From positions 1,984,001 to 2,048,000 of the forward strand of contig NZ_JBHEQA010000001.1 in NCBI RefSeq assembly GCF_043678055.1: DNA of 64,000 nt, given 5' to 3'. How positions within the stretch are numbered: the first letter of the stretch is position 1; every line of letters begins with the position of its first letter. This document shows positions 16,801 to 24,747 of this stretch, piece after piece. The position numbers and the translations under genes are program-made. The DNA is from Spongiimicrobium salis. Lineage in GTDB: Bacteria > Bacteroidota > Bacteroidia > Flavobacteriales > Flavobacteriaceae. A model generated the notes under the pieces. It did no database searches and was not told the DNA's origin. It was given only the letters and a program-made list of their open reading frames with translations.

Positions 16801-17841
16801 ATGAAATATACCACATTGCCCCGTACTAGTATTGAAGTCAGTAAAATTTGCCTTGGAACAATGACATGGGGTCGGCAAAATACCCAAGAAGAAGGTTTTG
16901 AACAAATGGATTACGCTTTGGAACAGGGCGTTAATTTTTTTGATACTGCAGAATTGTACCCTGTCCCCGCAGGAAAAGAATATCATGCACTCACGGAACA
17001 GATCATTGGGAATTGGTTTAAAGAACGAGGGAATAGGGATAAAGTGGTATTAGCTTCCAAAATTGCCGGAAAAGCTGATTTTACAAAATATATACGAAGC
17101 ACAGGCTTTAGTAAAACCTCTATTATTGAAGCGGTTGAAGGAAGTCTCCAGCGTTTACAAACAGATTATATGGATCTGTATCAATTGCATTGGCCCGAAA
17201 GAAAGACCAATTTCTTTGGTCAGCGCGACTACCATCATGATGCCAATGATGCTTGGGAAGACAATATCCAAGAAGTGTTGCATACCTTAAAAGATATGGT
17301 AAAGCAGGGTAAAATACGGGAAGTTGGACTCTCCAATGAAACGCCATGGGGGACTATGCGCTATGTAGCAGAGAGCAATAAGGATACCACGCTTCCCAAA
17401 ATGATTACCATACAAAACCCCTACAGCCTATTGAATCGCACTTTTGAAATAGGAAATGCAGAAGTGGCCCATCGTGAGAACATAGGGTTGTTGCCCTATT
17501 CTCCATTAGGTTTTGGTGTGCTCAGCGGCAAGTACTTGGGAGGCAAGCAACCTGCAAATGCAAGAGTGACACTTTTTCCAAATTATAATCGATATAGTGG
17601 ACAGACTGCAGTAGCCGCTACAGAAAAATATTTTGAGTTGGCCCAGGAAAACGACCTTTCCTTAGCACAAATGTCTTTGGCTTTTGTAAATACAAGACCC
17701 TTTGTGACCAGTAATATTATTGGAGCAACTTCTATGGAACAGCTAAAAGAGAATATTGGGAGCATAGATGTGGATCTTTCCGATGAGGTGATGAAAGGTA
17801 TTGAAGGCATTCACAGTGCTATTCCAAATCCTGCGCCTTAG
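16801..17841 (+). CDS. tas: NADP(H)-dependent aldo-keto reductase, Tas-like
   Basis: 346 residues, the same length as E. coli Tas. The fold is an (alpha/beta)8 barrel. Catalytic tetrad residues are visible: Asp48 and Tyr53 (FFDTAELYPVP), a Lys in LASKIAGK and a His in QLHWPERK. Further family blocks are TIQNPYSLLNRTFE, YSPLGFGVLSGKYL and ATSMEQLKENI. It reduces carbonyls with NADPH; the physiological substrate is not known. Its stop is one base from that of the convergent S33 peptidase gene. The promoter has a strong palindrome, so specific repression is likely. Confidence 0.9.
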   Translation: MKYTTLPRTSIEVSKICLGTMTWGRQNTQEEGFEQMDYALEQGVNFFDTAELYPVPAGKEYHALTEQIIGNWFKERGNRDKVVLASKIAGKADFTKYIRSTGFSKTSIIEAVEGSLQRLQTDYMDLYQLHWPERKTNFFGQRDYHHDANDAWEDNIQEVLHTLKDMVKQGKIREVGLSNETPWGTMRYVAESNKDTTLPKMITIQNPYSLLNRTFEIGNAEVAHRENIGLLPYSPLGFGVLSGKYLGGKQPANARVTLFPNYNRYSGQTAVAATEKYFELAQENDLSLAQMSLAFVNTRPFVTSNIIGATSMEQLKENIGSIDVDLSDEVMKGIEGIHSAIPNPAP

Positions 17842-17842
17842 G

Positions 17843-18895
17843 CTAAAAAGTTTGGGCGTCTACATCCTGAATGAATTGAATGACCCCATTGAAATAGGTT
17901 TTTTGGTCATCGTATTGCGATAAGTGACTCCCGTTGGGACAAAACAGATAGCGTCCGTTTTGGACTTCCTTGGACATCCATTCCATATGCTTTGGGTCCA
18001 TAGTATCGTATTTGGCTCCAATAACCAAAGTGGGGACCTTAATTTCCTTTAAACGGTCTTTGATGTCCCATTCCTTCAACGTGGCATTTCCTGTTATCCC
18101 AAATTCGCTATGCCCTTGCATATGCACATACACTTGGCTATTGACATGCTTAAACGTTCTTAGGATAGATTCTGGCCATTTTTCCGGAGCCATTCGCAGT
18201 ACATGCTCCGTGTAATAATGCGCAAAGAGCAGTTCCTCATATCTGGGGTTACTAAAATCTTCCTTGGTTTCTATGGCCTGAAGTTCCTCAAGTACTTTAG
18301 GGTCTAATTGTGGGCCTAACACCTCTTTGGCATAGGCATTATACTCCGGAATACTGCTCACCATATTGGAAATGATCAATCCCTTGAGGTTTTTTTGATA
18401 TTTCAAGGCGTATTCCATAGCCAAGATTCCACCCCAGGATTGTCCTAAAAGGTAAAAATTACTGTTATCCATGCCCAAAGCTTTTCTGACCTGTTCTACC
18501 TCTTCCACAAAACGCTCGGTAGTCCATAAGCTCAGATCATCGGGCTGATCACTATAATAAGACCCCAATTGATCGTAATAAATATATTCTATATCCTCTT
18601 GAGGAAAATAACCATCTGCTGCCTCATAGATTTCATGTGTCATTCCCGGTCCCCCATGTAATAATAGAACTTTCTTGGTGGGATTGTTTCCAATACGCTT
18701 GGTCCATACGTTAAAAGTGCCTTTTTCTGTAGTAATGGGGATCATTTTAATCCCACCAGTGAATTGATCATCCCTACCTTCAAAACTTAAGTAATCGGAG
18801 GTTTTGGTATTGGAGGAATCTATAGGTGATTTCTCTTGCTCTTTACAGCTGAGCAATAAAAAAAAAGAAAGAAAACTGAGAACAATGCACTTCAT
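17843..18895 (-). CDS. Proline iminopeptidase-like S33 peptidase, lipoprotein
   Basis: 350 residues. The signal ends at a lipobox (FFLLLSC) with Cys17, so it is a membrane-anchored lipoprotein. The peptidase S33 family is shown by HGGPG (80-84), the elbow GQSWGG with Ser153, Asp297 in AKYDTMD and His324 in CPNGSHLSQYD. S33 enzymes remove N-terminal proline or hydrolyse related amides and esters. The lipid-anchored position implies action on periplasmic or extracellular peptides. The triad is intact. Confidence 0.88.
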   Translation of the reverse strand: MKCIVLSFLSFFLLLSCKEQEKSPIDSSNTKTSDYLSFEGRDDQFTGGIKMIPITTEKGTFNVWTKRIGNNPTKKVLLLHGGPGMTHEIYEAADGYFPQEDIEYIYYDQLGSYYSDQPDDLSLWTTERFVEEVEQVRKALGMDNSNFYLLGQSWGGILAMEYALKYQKNLKGLIISNMVSSIPEYNAYAKEVLGPQLDPKVLEELQAIETKEDFSNPRYEELLFAHYYTEHVLRMAPEKWPESILRTFKHVNSQVYVHMQGHSEFGITGNATLKEWDIKDRLKEIKVPTLVIGAKYDTMDPKHMEWMSKEVQNGRYLFCPNGSHLSQYDDQKTYFNGVIQFIQDVDAQTF

Positions 18896-18944
18896 GACAT
18901 GGAATTTTAGCTAGGAATTAAAGGTAAGGATAATTTTGGGACCC

Positions 18945-20306
18945 CTATCCAAAAAGAGCACTGGCAACATCTTCGATTTTAGCAACGAGATGAATATTAA
19001 TTTTGGTGTCTTTTAGCGTGATTTTGTTGTTTTTGGAGACATAAATATCCGTAAAACCCAGTTTTTCGGCTTCCGAAATACGTTGATCTACCCGCTGTAC
19101 AGGCCGTATTTCTCCTGCTAGGCCCACTTCTGCAGAAAAACAACTTCCTTTTTCTACCGGAATATCCTCATTGCTCGATAAAATGGCTGCAATTACAGCA
19201 AGATCTATAGCGGGATCATCTACAGAAATACCTCCGGTAATGTTTAGGAATACATCTTTGGCTCCCAATTTAAATCCCGCACGTTTCTCCAATACGGCCA
19301 AAAGCATATTGAGGCGTTTAACGTTATACCCTGTAGCCGAACGTTGAGGTGTTCCGTATACTGCAGAGCTAACCAAAGCTTGGATCTCTATCATTAAAGG
19401 CCTCATGCCTTCTACTGTAGAAGCAATAGCAGTTCCACTTAAATTTTCATTGTTTTTGGAAATTAGAATTTCAGAGGGATTGTTCACTTCCCGTAACCCA
19501 TTTCCCAACATTTCATAGATGCCCAATTCAGCGGTAGATCCAAATCTGTTTTTTAAAGCCCGTAAAATACGATACACATAATTACGGTCCCCTTCAAATT
19601 GAAGCACGGTGTCTACCATATGTTCTAAGATTTTGGGCCCTGCAATAGTGCCGTCTTTGGTAATGTGACCAATAAGAATAACTGGAGTATTGGTTTCTTT
19701 GGCAAACTTTATGAGCTCCGCGGTGCACTCTCTTATTTGAGAAATACTTCCTGCGGCCGATTCAATATAATCCGAATGCAAGGTTTGTATGGAATCTATG
19801 ACAACAATATCCGGCACAACACTTTCAATTTGTTGAAATATATTTTGAGTTTTGGTCTCGGTCAAGATAAAACAAGTTTCGCTATTGGGATGGATCCGAT
19901 CAGCTCTCATTTTAATTTGTTTCTCGCTTTCCTCACCGGAAACATAGAGTGTTTTATAAGGGAGTTTCAATGCAATCTGAAGCAATAAGGTACTTTTGCC
20001 TATTCCGGGCTCGCCCCCCAAAAGTGTTAGGGAACCGGGAACCAAACCATTCCCTAGAACCCTGTTGAACTCTTGGTCAAAAGTGTTTAAACGAGCTTCT
20101 TTTTCCGTACTAATTTCATTGACGCGTAAGGGCTTTGCTATTTTTTTTGAAGTATTGGAGGGGCTTTGCCAAGGTGTCTTTTCTTCTTTCTGAATGACTT
20201 CCTCTACAATGGTGTTCCATTCTTTGCAGGCAGAACATTGTCCGGCCCACTTTGCATATTGGGTACCGCAATTTTGGCAAAAGAATGCAGTTTTGGTCTT
20301 GGCCAT
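18945..20306 (-). CDS. radA: DNA repair protein RadA
   Basis: 453 residues, full length. N-terminal zinc finger Cys10, Cys13, Cys24, Cys27. RecA-like ATPase with Walker A GEPGIGKS (98-105) and the RadA-specific KNRFG motif (252-256). The C-terminal Lon-protease-like domain has the block NITGGISVDDPAIDLAV. RadA promotes branch migration in recombinational repair. It lies upstream of, and co-oriented with, the S33 peptidase gene (49-base gap). Confidence 0.97.
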   Translation of the reverse strand: MAKTKTAFFCQNCGTQYAKWAGQCSACKEWNTIVEEVIQKEEKTPWQSPSNTSKKIAKPLRVNEISTEKEARLNTFDQEFNRVLGNGLVPGSLTLLGGEPGIGKSTLLLQIALKLPYKTLYVSGEESEKQIKMRADRIHPNSETCFILTETKTQNIFQQIESVVPDIVVIDSIQTLHSDYIESAAGSISQIRECTAELIKFAKETNTPVILIGHITKDGTIAGPKILEHMVDTVLQFEGDRNYVYRILRALKNRFGSTAELGIYEMLGNGLREVNNPSEILISKNNENLSGTAIASTVEGMRPLMIEIQALVSSAVYGTPQRSATGYNVKRLNMLLAVLEKRAGFKLGAKDVFLNITGGISVDDPAIDLAVIAAILSSNEDIPVEKGSCFSAEVGLAGEIRPVQRVDQRISEAEKLGFTDIYVSKNNKITLKDTKINIHLVAKIEDVASALFG

Positions 20307-20486
20307 ATATCTATTCCATGATTTTGGCTAAAGATATTGTGGTTCAAAGTAAAAACCAAGAGGTGGGAACCCGCAATTTAAAAAAGGAAACGTAAAAAGA
20401 GTAGCCTGGATTCAGAATAGAAGATTTCGAATAAGGGAAAACCAGGTCTTGGGAATCACAAAGCTCCCATTTCCGGTGATTTTGAT

Positions 20487-21629
20487 TTAATATCCAAAGT
20501 CCGCTTTTAAGGCATCTATTTTTTCCAAGGCCATTTCTTTGGTCAGAAAATCAATTTCTTCCATACCAAAGGCTTTTTCAAAAGTGCGCAAGGCCTTTTT
20601 GGGCTCTCCTTTTTGTTCGTAATATTCCCCTTCAAAGAAAAAACCGAGCATCGTATCTGGAAATTCCTTTTTGCAAAGCTCCGATAGGGGTTTTAGCGAC
20701 TCAAACTCTTCCTTCTTTCTGGAGGCCGCGTAAATGGCCATGATATCATTGAGTTCTACTTGTTTTTCAAAACCAAAGAGCTCGTTAATAGTGGTGTACT
20801 TATTTTTTAGATAATCGAATACCGGTTCTTTTGAAACCAATATTTTCTCCTTGTATTCTTTTGGGCTAATAGGTCTGAAAATATTGAAAATATTATCCCA
20901 AGCCTTACTAATACCGTATGTGGCAATGGTAATATCATTGGTGTCTTCATATTGATCAAAAACGTAATACAGCGATTCTTTATCAAGAGCTTTTATGGCT
21001 TTATCCAGGGCCATCATCCTTGGGGTTTCCTTATTTTTTTCGCCCTCAACAATGAGGTGGTAAAAGATTTTCTTATCCATATCGGCCAATCGCTGCGGCA
21101 GTCTACTCTCCATTTCAGGGGCCAATAAAGGAGAAATTGAAATAAAGGCATCAAAAAGCGATTGTTCTTTGAAAAGGTAAAAATTTCCAAAATTCGCCGT
21201 GATATCGTAACCTACAAACATTTTAAAAGCTGCGGTATTGTATTTGTCCTCGAGATAAGGAATGATTTCCTGTCCTATAAATTCAAAAAATTGTTTTCCT
21301 TTTTCTGTAGGGAGTCCGGTGTCCTCTTCAAATTCGCAATCATACCAGCGCAATTCATCTTCATTTTGATCGATGCCTACAATGATTGCCTGTGGCATTC
21401 CTTGAAATTCACTATAAAATTTAGCGTTGGCCACCACGTTGTCAAATAAGTATTCGGCATCGAGTACCACTACCAGGGGGTATTTTTTTTCAGGCGTATA
21501 ATCCTCTGGAATATAGTATCTAACGTCTCTTTTTTCCTGTAATTTATAAGATTCAAAGATTTCTTGGGATACTTGGGCATTAATGGCGACGCCCATTAAA
21601 ATTGCAACTAAGGAAATTAAAAATTTCAT
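20487..21629 (-). CDS. Secreted esterase-fold protein lacking the catalytic serine
   Basis: 380 residues with the signal peptide KFLISLVAILMGVAINAQ. Residues about 30-250 follow the putative-esterase fold seen at 11427 (YPLVVVLDAEYLFDN, AIIVGIDQNEDE, QEIIPYLEDKY). The elbow GHSRGG is replaced by GYDITA, with Asp142 where Ser should be, and the region of the catalytic His reads TNDITIATYG. A C-terminal TPR-like helical region (about 300-380) includes EGEYYEQKGEPKKALRTFEKAF. It is probably not an esterase; a binding role is more likely. It is upstream of and co-oriented with radA. Confidence 0.75.
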   Translation of the reverse strand: MKFLISLVAILMGVAINAQVSQEIFESYKLQEKRDVRYYIPEDYTPEKKYPLVVVLDAEYLFDNVVANAKFYSEFQGMPQAIIVGIDQNEDELRWYDCEFEEDTGLPTEKGKQFFEFIGQEIIPYLEDKYNTAAFKMFVGYDITANFGNFYLFKEQSLFDAFISISPLLAPEMESRLPQRLADMDKKIFYHLIVEGEKNKETPRMMALDKAIKALDKESLYYVFDQYEDTNDITIATYGISKAWDNIFNIFRPISPKEYKEKILVSKEPVFDYLKNKYTTINELFGFEKQVELNDIMAIYAASRKKEEFESLKPLSELCKKEFPDTMLGFFFEGEYYEQKGEPKKALRTFEKAFGMEEIDFLTKEMALEKIDALKADFGY

Positions 21630-21656
21630 GACTGCTTTGTTTTGGCTGGTTTAAAG

Positions 21657-22625
21657 TTATCTGTTCCTTCTGTTCAATAACGGTAATAGGAGAAAAGATA
21701 TTGCGCCAAAAACAACAAGCATTAAAGTTTGTGCGATCCACATGATCCAGCCATAGGCTTCCCCGCCCACTTGACTTATTCCAAACAGTACTAAAATCTT
21801 ACTTACCGCCACTGGAAAAAGTCCAAGCCCTCCCGGTGTGGCCGTCATTGCAAATGCCCCTGCGATAAAGGCAACCAAAATTTGACTAAAACTCAAACCA
21901 ATAGTTTCGGGCACTGTAAATTTAATGACCCAGAACATCGCAATATAGGCCGTCCAAATAAAGAGCGTATGGAAAATGAAGGCCCATTTTCGTTGCATTT
22001 TTGAAATGCTGAGCACCCCATCTAAAATACCCTTTAAAAAAGTTTTGACCTTCAAGGCAAAGGGAGCGGAAGACTTTCTGATGATCCATATAGCCAAAAA
22101 GAGACCAAGAATACCAAATAAAAGTATTCCGGCAGAACCGATCAAGCCTATTCCATTTTCATTCAATACATCAAGAATGATATTGGTTTGAAGCAGGAGG
22201 GCAATAAGAATTAAAGCAAAAAGCATGACCAAATCAATAATGCGTTCCGTTACTATGGTGCCCAAGCCTTTTTCAAAGGGAACATTTTCATAGGTGGTCA
22301 GTGCAGTAGGGCGTAACACTTCTCCGGAGCGTATAATAATGGCATTGGCAAAATAAGACATGAAAATGATGAGGACATTATTCCGTATTTTGGGATGATA
22401 CCCTATAGGTTCCAATAAGTAATTCCATCGTATGGCCCTGGAAACATGGCTCAGTATTCCAATGCATATGGATAGTGCAACCCAAAAAAGATTGGCATCT
22501 TTGATCGATGTCACAATTTGATTTCGTTGTTCTGGCGTAGTCAGTGAATAGGAGTACCATACAAAGAAGAGTCCAAAACTTATGGGCAATAGTATTTTTA
22601 GGATTTTCTTAAGGGAATTCTTCAA
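21657..22625 (-). CDS. Lysylphosphatidylglycerol synthase TM-region / UPF0104 flippase-like membrane protein
   Basis: 322 residues with seven to eight predicted membrane helices, a family of integral inner-membrane proteins related to the flippase part of MprF. Conserved blocks include SRAIRWNYLLEPIGY near 65-79, IIRSGEVLRPTALTTYENVPFEKGLGTIVTERIIDL near 97-132 and TPGGLGLFPVAVSKILVLFG near 262-281. The lysyl-transferase catalytic domain is absent, so only the membrane unit is present. It starts 3 bases after panD and is the last gene of the panC-panD unit. A lipid or polyprenol carrier role is inferred. Confidence 0.8.
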   Translation of the reverse strand: MKNSLKKILKILLPISFGLFFVWYSYSLTTPEQRNQIVTSIKDANLFWVALSICIGILSHVSRAIRWNYLLEPIGYHPKIRNNVLIIFMSYFANAIIIRSGEVLRPTALTTYENVPFEKGLGTIVTERIIDLVMLFALILIALLLQTNIILDVLNENGIGLIGSAGILLFGILGLFLAIWIIRKSSAPFALKVKTFLKGILDGVLSISKMQRKWAFIFHTLFIWTAYIAMFWVIKFTVPETIGLSFSQILVAFIAGAFAMTATPGGLGLFPVAVSKILVLFGISQVGGEAYGWIMWIAQTLMLVVFGAISFLLLPLLNRRNR

Positions 22626-22628
22626 AAT

Positions 22629-22979
22629 CTATTGGAGCAAATTGTTTTCTTCATTGGGAAATACCAACGAAGGATTGAAGGTCTTGGCTTCTTCAAGATC
22701 CATTCTGGCGTACGTAATCAGAATAAGAATATCACCTACGGCTACCTTACGGGATGCTGCTCCATTTAGGGTAATCTCTCCACTTCCTCTTGGACCCGGA
22801 ATGGCGTAAGTTTCCAAACGTTCTCCATTATCGTTGTTCACAATTTGAACTTTCTCTCCGCGTACTATGTTAGCGGCATCCATTAAATCTTCATCTATAG
22901 TAATACTCCCGATATAATGAAGGTCTGCTCCCGTTACTTTAACACGGTGTATTTTAGATTTTACTACTTCTATCTGCAT
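22629..22979 (-). CDS. panD: Aspartate 1-decarboxylase
   Basis: 116 residues. Converts L-aspartate to beta-alanine for pantothenate synthesis. The proenzyme self-cleaves between Gly24 and Ser25 (YIGSITID) to form the pyruvoyl group. Other family blocks are VRGEKVQIVNNDNG, then YAIPGPRGSGEITLNGAASRKVAVGD, then ILITYARM. It lies 13 bases after panC and 3 bases before the flippase-like gene. panB is not in this window. Confidence 0.97.
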   Translation of the reverse strand: MQIEVVKSKIHRVKVTGADLHYIGSITIDEDLMDAANIVRGEKVQIVNNDNGERLETYAIPGPRGSGEITLNGAASRKVAVGDILILITYARMDLEEAKTFNPSLVFPNEENNLLQ

Positions 22980-22992
22980 GGTGCAAAGTTAA

Positions 22993-23841
22993 TTAATTCA
23001 GCGCGATATTGTCAATAAGTCGCACGCTATCTGCATAAACGGCAATAAAGGCTCTATATTTTGTATGTTCTTTCTTTTTTTCGGCAGGTTTTAGAGTGTC
23101 AATATCCGCAATTTGAATATATTCCAAATCCAAATCAGGATGTGCGTTGAATTGGTTTTTGACCCAATCCAAAGTGTCTTGTATCGATGCCGAACTGAAT
23201 TTTTCCTGCGCTACTTTTAGTGTTTTATATATAAAAGAAGCTTCTTGACGCAGTGCAGGGGAAAGACGTTCGTTTCTGCTACTCATGGCAAGACCACTCT
23301 CCTCTCTAACAATGGGGCACCCCACGATCTCTACAGGAATATGCTCTAGGCTTACCATTTTTTTAATGATCATTAATTGTTGAAAGTCCTTTTCGCCAAA
23401 ATATGCTTTTCCGGGTTTTGTTATGGCAAACAACTCCTGTACAATTGTGCCTACACCATCAAAATGCCCTTCTCGGAATTCACCTTCCATAACATCCTCC
23501 AAGCCTCCAAAATCATAAGATTTTGACTGTATATTGTTCGCATAAATTTCATTCACAGAAGGAGTGAAAACAACAATACGATCAGAAATGGTGGACAAAA
23601 GGGAAAGATCTCTTTCCAAAGGCTTGGGATATTTTTTTAAATCTTCCGCATTATTGAATTGCGTAGGGTTGATGAAAATACTCACTATGGCAATATCATT
23701 TTCTGCGATTGCTTGTTTTACCAGGGATAAATGCCCCTTATGAAGCGCCCCCATTGTGGGGACCAGACCAATGTTGTTGGCACGAAAATTGTTGGAGGTA
23801 ATATAGGAATTCAGTTCGTTTTTGGTCTTGAATACATGCAT
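22993..23841 (-). CDS. panC: Pantothenate synthetase (pantoate--beta-alanine ligase)
   Basis: 282 residues. Joins pantoate and beta-alanine with ATP in the cytoplasm, using the product of panD. The nucleotidyltransferase signature HKGH (34-37) follows GLVPTMGAL. Other blocks are FINPTQFNNAEDLKKYP, GAGxVG-type VGTIVQELF, KAYFGEKDFQQL and the KMSKS-like MSSRNERL. It is divergent from the GT5-like gene; both have exact -7 boxes within the 91-base gap. Confidence 0.97.
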   Translation of the reverse strand: MHVFKTKNELNSYITSNNFRANNIGLVPTMGALHKGHLSLVKQAIAENDIAIVSIFINPTQFNNAEDLKKYPKPLERDLSLLSTISDRIVVFTPSVNEIYANNIQSKSYDFGGLEDVMEGEFREGHFDGVGTIVQELFAITKPGKAYFGEKDFQQLMIIKKMVSLEHIPVEIVGCPIVREESGLAMSSRNERLSPALRQEASFIYKTLKVAQEKFSSASIQDTLDWVKNQFNAHPDLDLEYIQIADIDTLKPAEKKKEHTKYRAFIAVYADSVRLIDNIALN

Positions 23842-23861
23842 GATTTACAATTAAAAGCTAG

Positions 23862-23869
23862 CAAACTTA
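23862..23869 (-). promoter_or_regulatory. Putative -7 box of panC (TAAGTTTG, minus strand)
   Basis: Exact TAnnTTTG match on the minus strand, 20 bases before the panC start at 23841. Confidence 0.5.
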
Positions 23870-23900
23870 CTATAATTAAGGCTAATCTGTATAATTTTTG

Positions 23901-23908
23901 TAATTTTG
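23901..23908 (+). promoter_or_regulatory. Putative -7 box of the GT5-like gene (TAATTTTG)
   Basis: Exact TAnnTTTG match 24 bases before the ATG at 23933, back-to-back with the panC box. Confidence 0.5.
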
Positions 23909-23932
23909 CACGATAAATAAAATTTGACTTTT

Positions 23933-24742
23933 ATGAATGGCAAAAAGATATTGTTTGTATCTTCCGAATTAGTCCCTTACCTACCAGAGAATGAAGTTTC
24001 CTTAATGTCGTATGAAACACCCAAGATGGTGAATAGTAACGGAGGGCAGATTAGGATCTTTATGCCGAGGTTTGGAAATATTAATGAGCGTAGGCATCAA
24101 CTTCACGAAGTGATACGTTTATCGGGAATGAATTTGGTAATTAACGATATGGATATGCCTCTTATCATTAAAGTGGCTTCTATTCCAAAAGAACGTATTC
24201 AAGTATATTTTATTGATAATGAAGAGTACTTCAAAAGAAAAGCAACTTTCTCGGATGAAGAGGGGAATCTTTTTCCTGATAATGATGAAAGAGCGATCTT
24301 TTTTGCTAAAGGGGTTGTAGAAACCGTAAAGAAACTGAATTGGTCTCCCGATATTATCCATGTTCATGGTTGGATGGCCTCTTTGTTACCCCTGTACCTG
24401 AAACAATACTATGCCGATGAACCTCTTTTTGCCGATAGCAAGATAGTAACCTCTGTTTATGGGAAAGGATTTGAAGGGAATTTGGATGAAGGCATGCAGA
24501 AGAAAATAAATTTTGATGGTGTCCAAGAAGAAAATATCCAGGCGTTGTCCACACCTAATTATAATAATTTGTTAAAGGTGGCGGTAGATTTTTCCGATGC
24601 AGTTATATTAGCTACTGAAGATCTTCCAGAAGATTTGGAAGATCATATTTCCAACTTACAAAAACCAGTACTGCCCTATGTTCCTTTACAGGAATTTGAA
24701 GAGGCATATGCTAATTTTTATACCACTGAAGTCTTAAAATAG
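23933..24742 (+). CDS. Glycogen/starch synthase N-terminal (GT5) domain protein, half length
   Basis: 269 residues from the ATG at 23933. The start KKILFVSSELVPYLPE resembles the GT5 N-terminal domain, and DIIHVHGWMASLLPLYLK is the conserved GT5 HVHDW-like block. Full glycogen synthases have about 480 residues; here the second Rossmann domain is absent. The KTGGL motif that binds ADP-glucose is not seen at its expected place after VPY. It is therefore unlikely to be a working glycogen synthase. It lies 5 bases before a DUF4270 gene and upstream of glmS, an order I recall as common in flavobacteria. Role unknown, possibly regulatory or in envelope sugar metabolism. Confidence 0.8.
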   Translation: MNGKKILFVSSELVPYLPENEVSLMSYETPKMVNSNGGQIRIFMPRFGNINERRHQLHEVIRLSGMNLVINDMDMPLIIKVASIPKERIQVYFIDNEEYFKRKATFSDEEGNLFPDNDERAIFFAKGVVETVKKLNWSPDIIHVHGWMASLLPLYLKQYYADEPLFADSKIVTSVYGKGFEGNLDEGMQKKINFDGVQEENIQALSTPNYNNLLKVAVDFSDAVILATEDLPEDLEDHISNLQKPVLPYVPLQEFEEAYANFYTTEVLK

Positions 24743-24747
24743 ATTGC

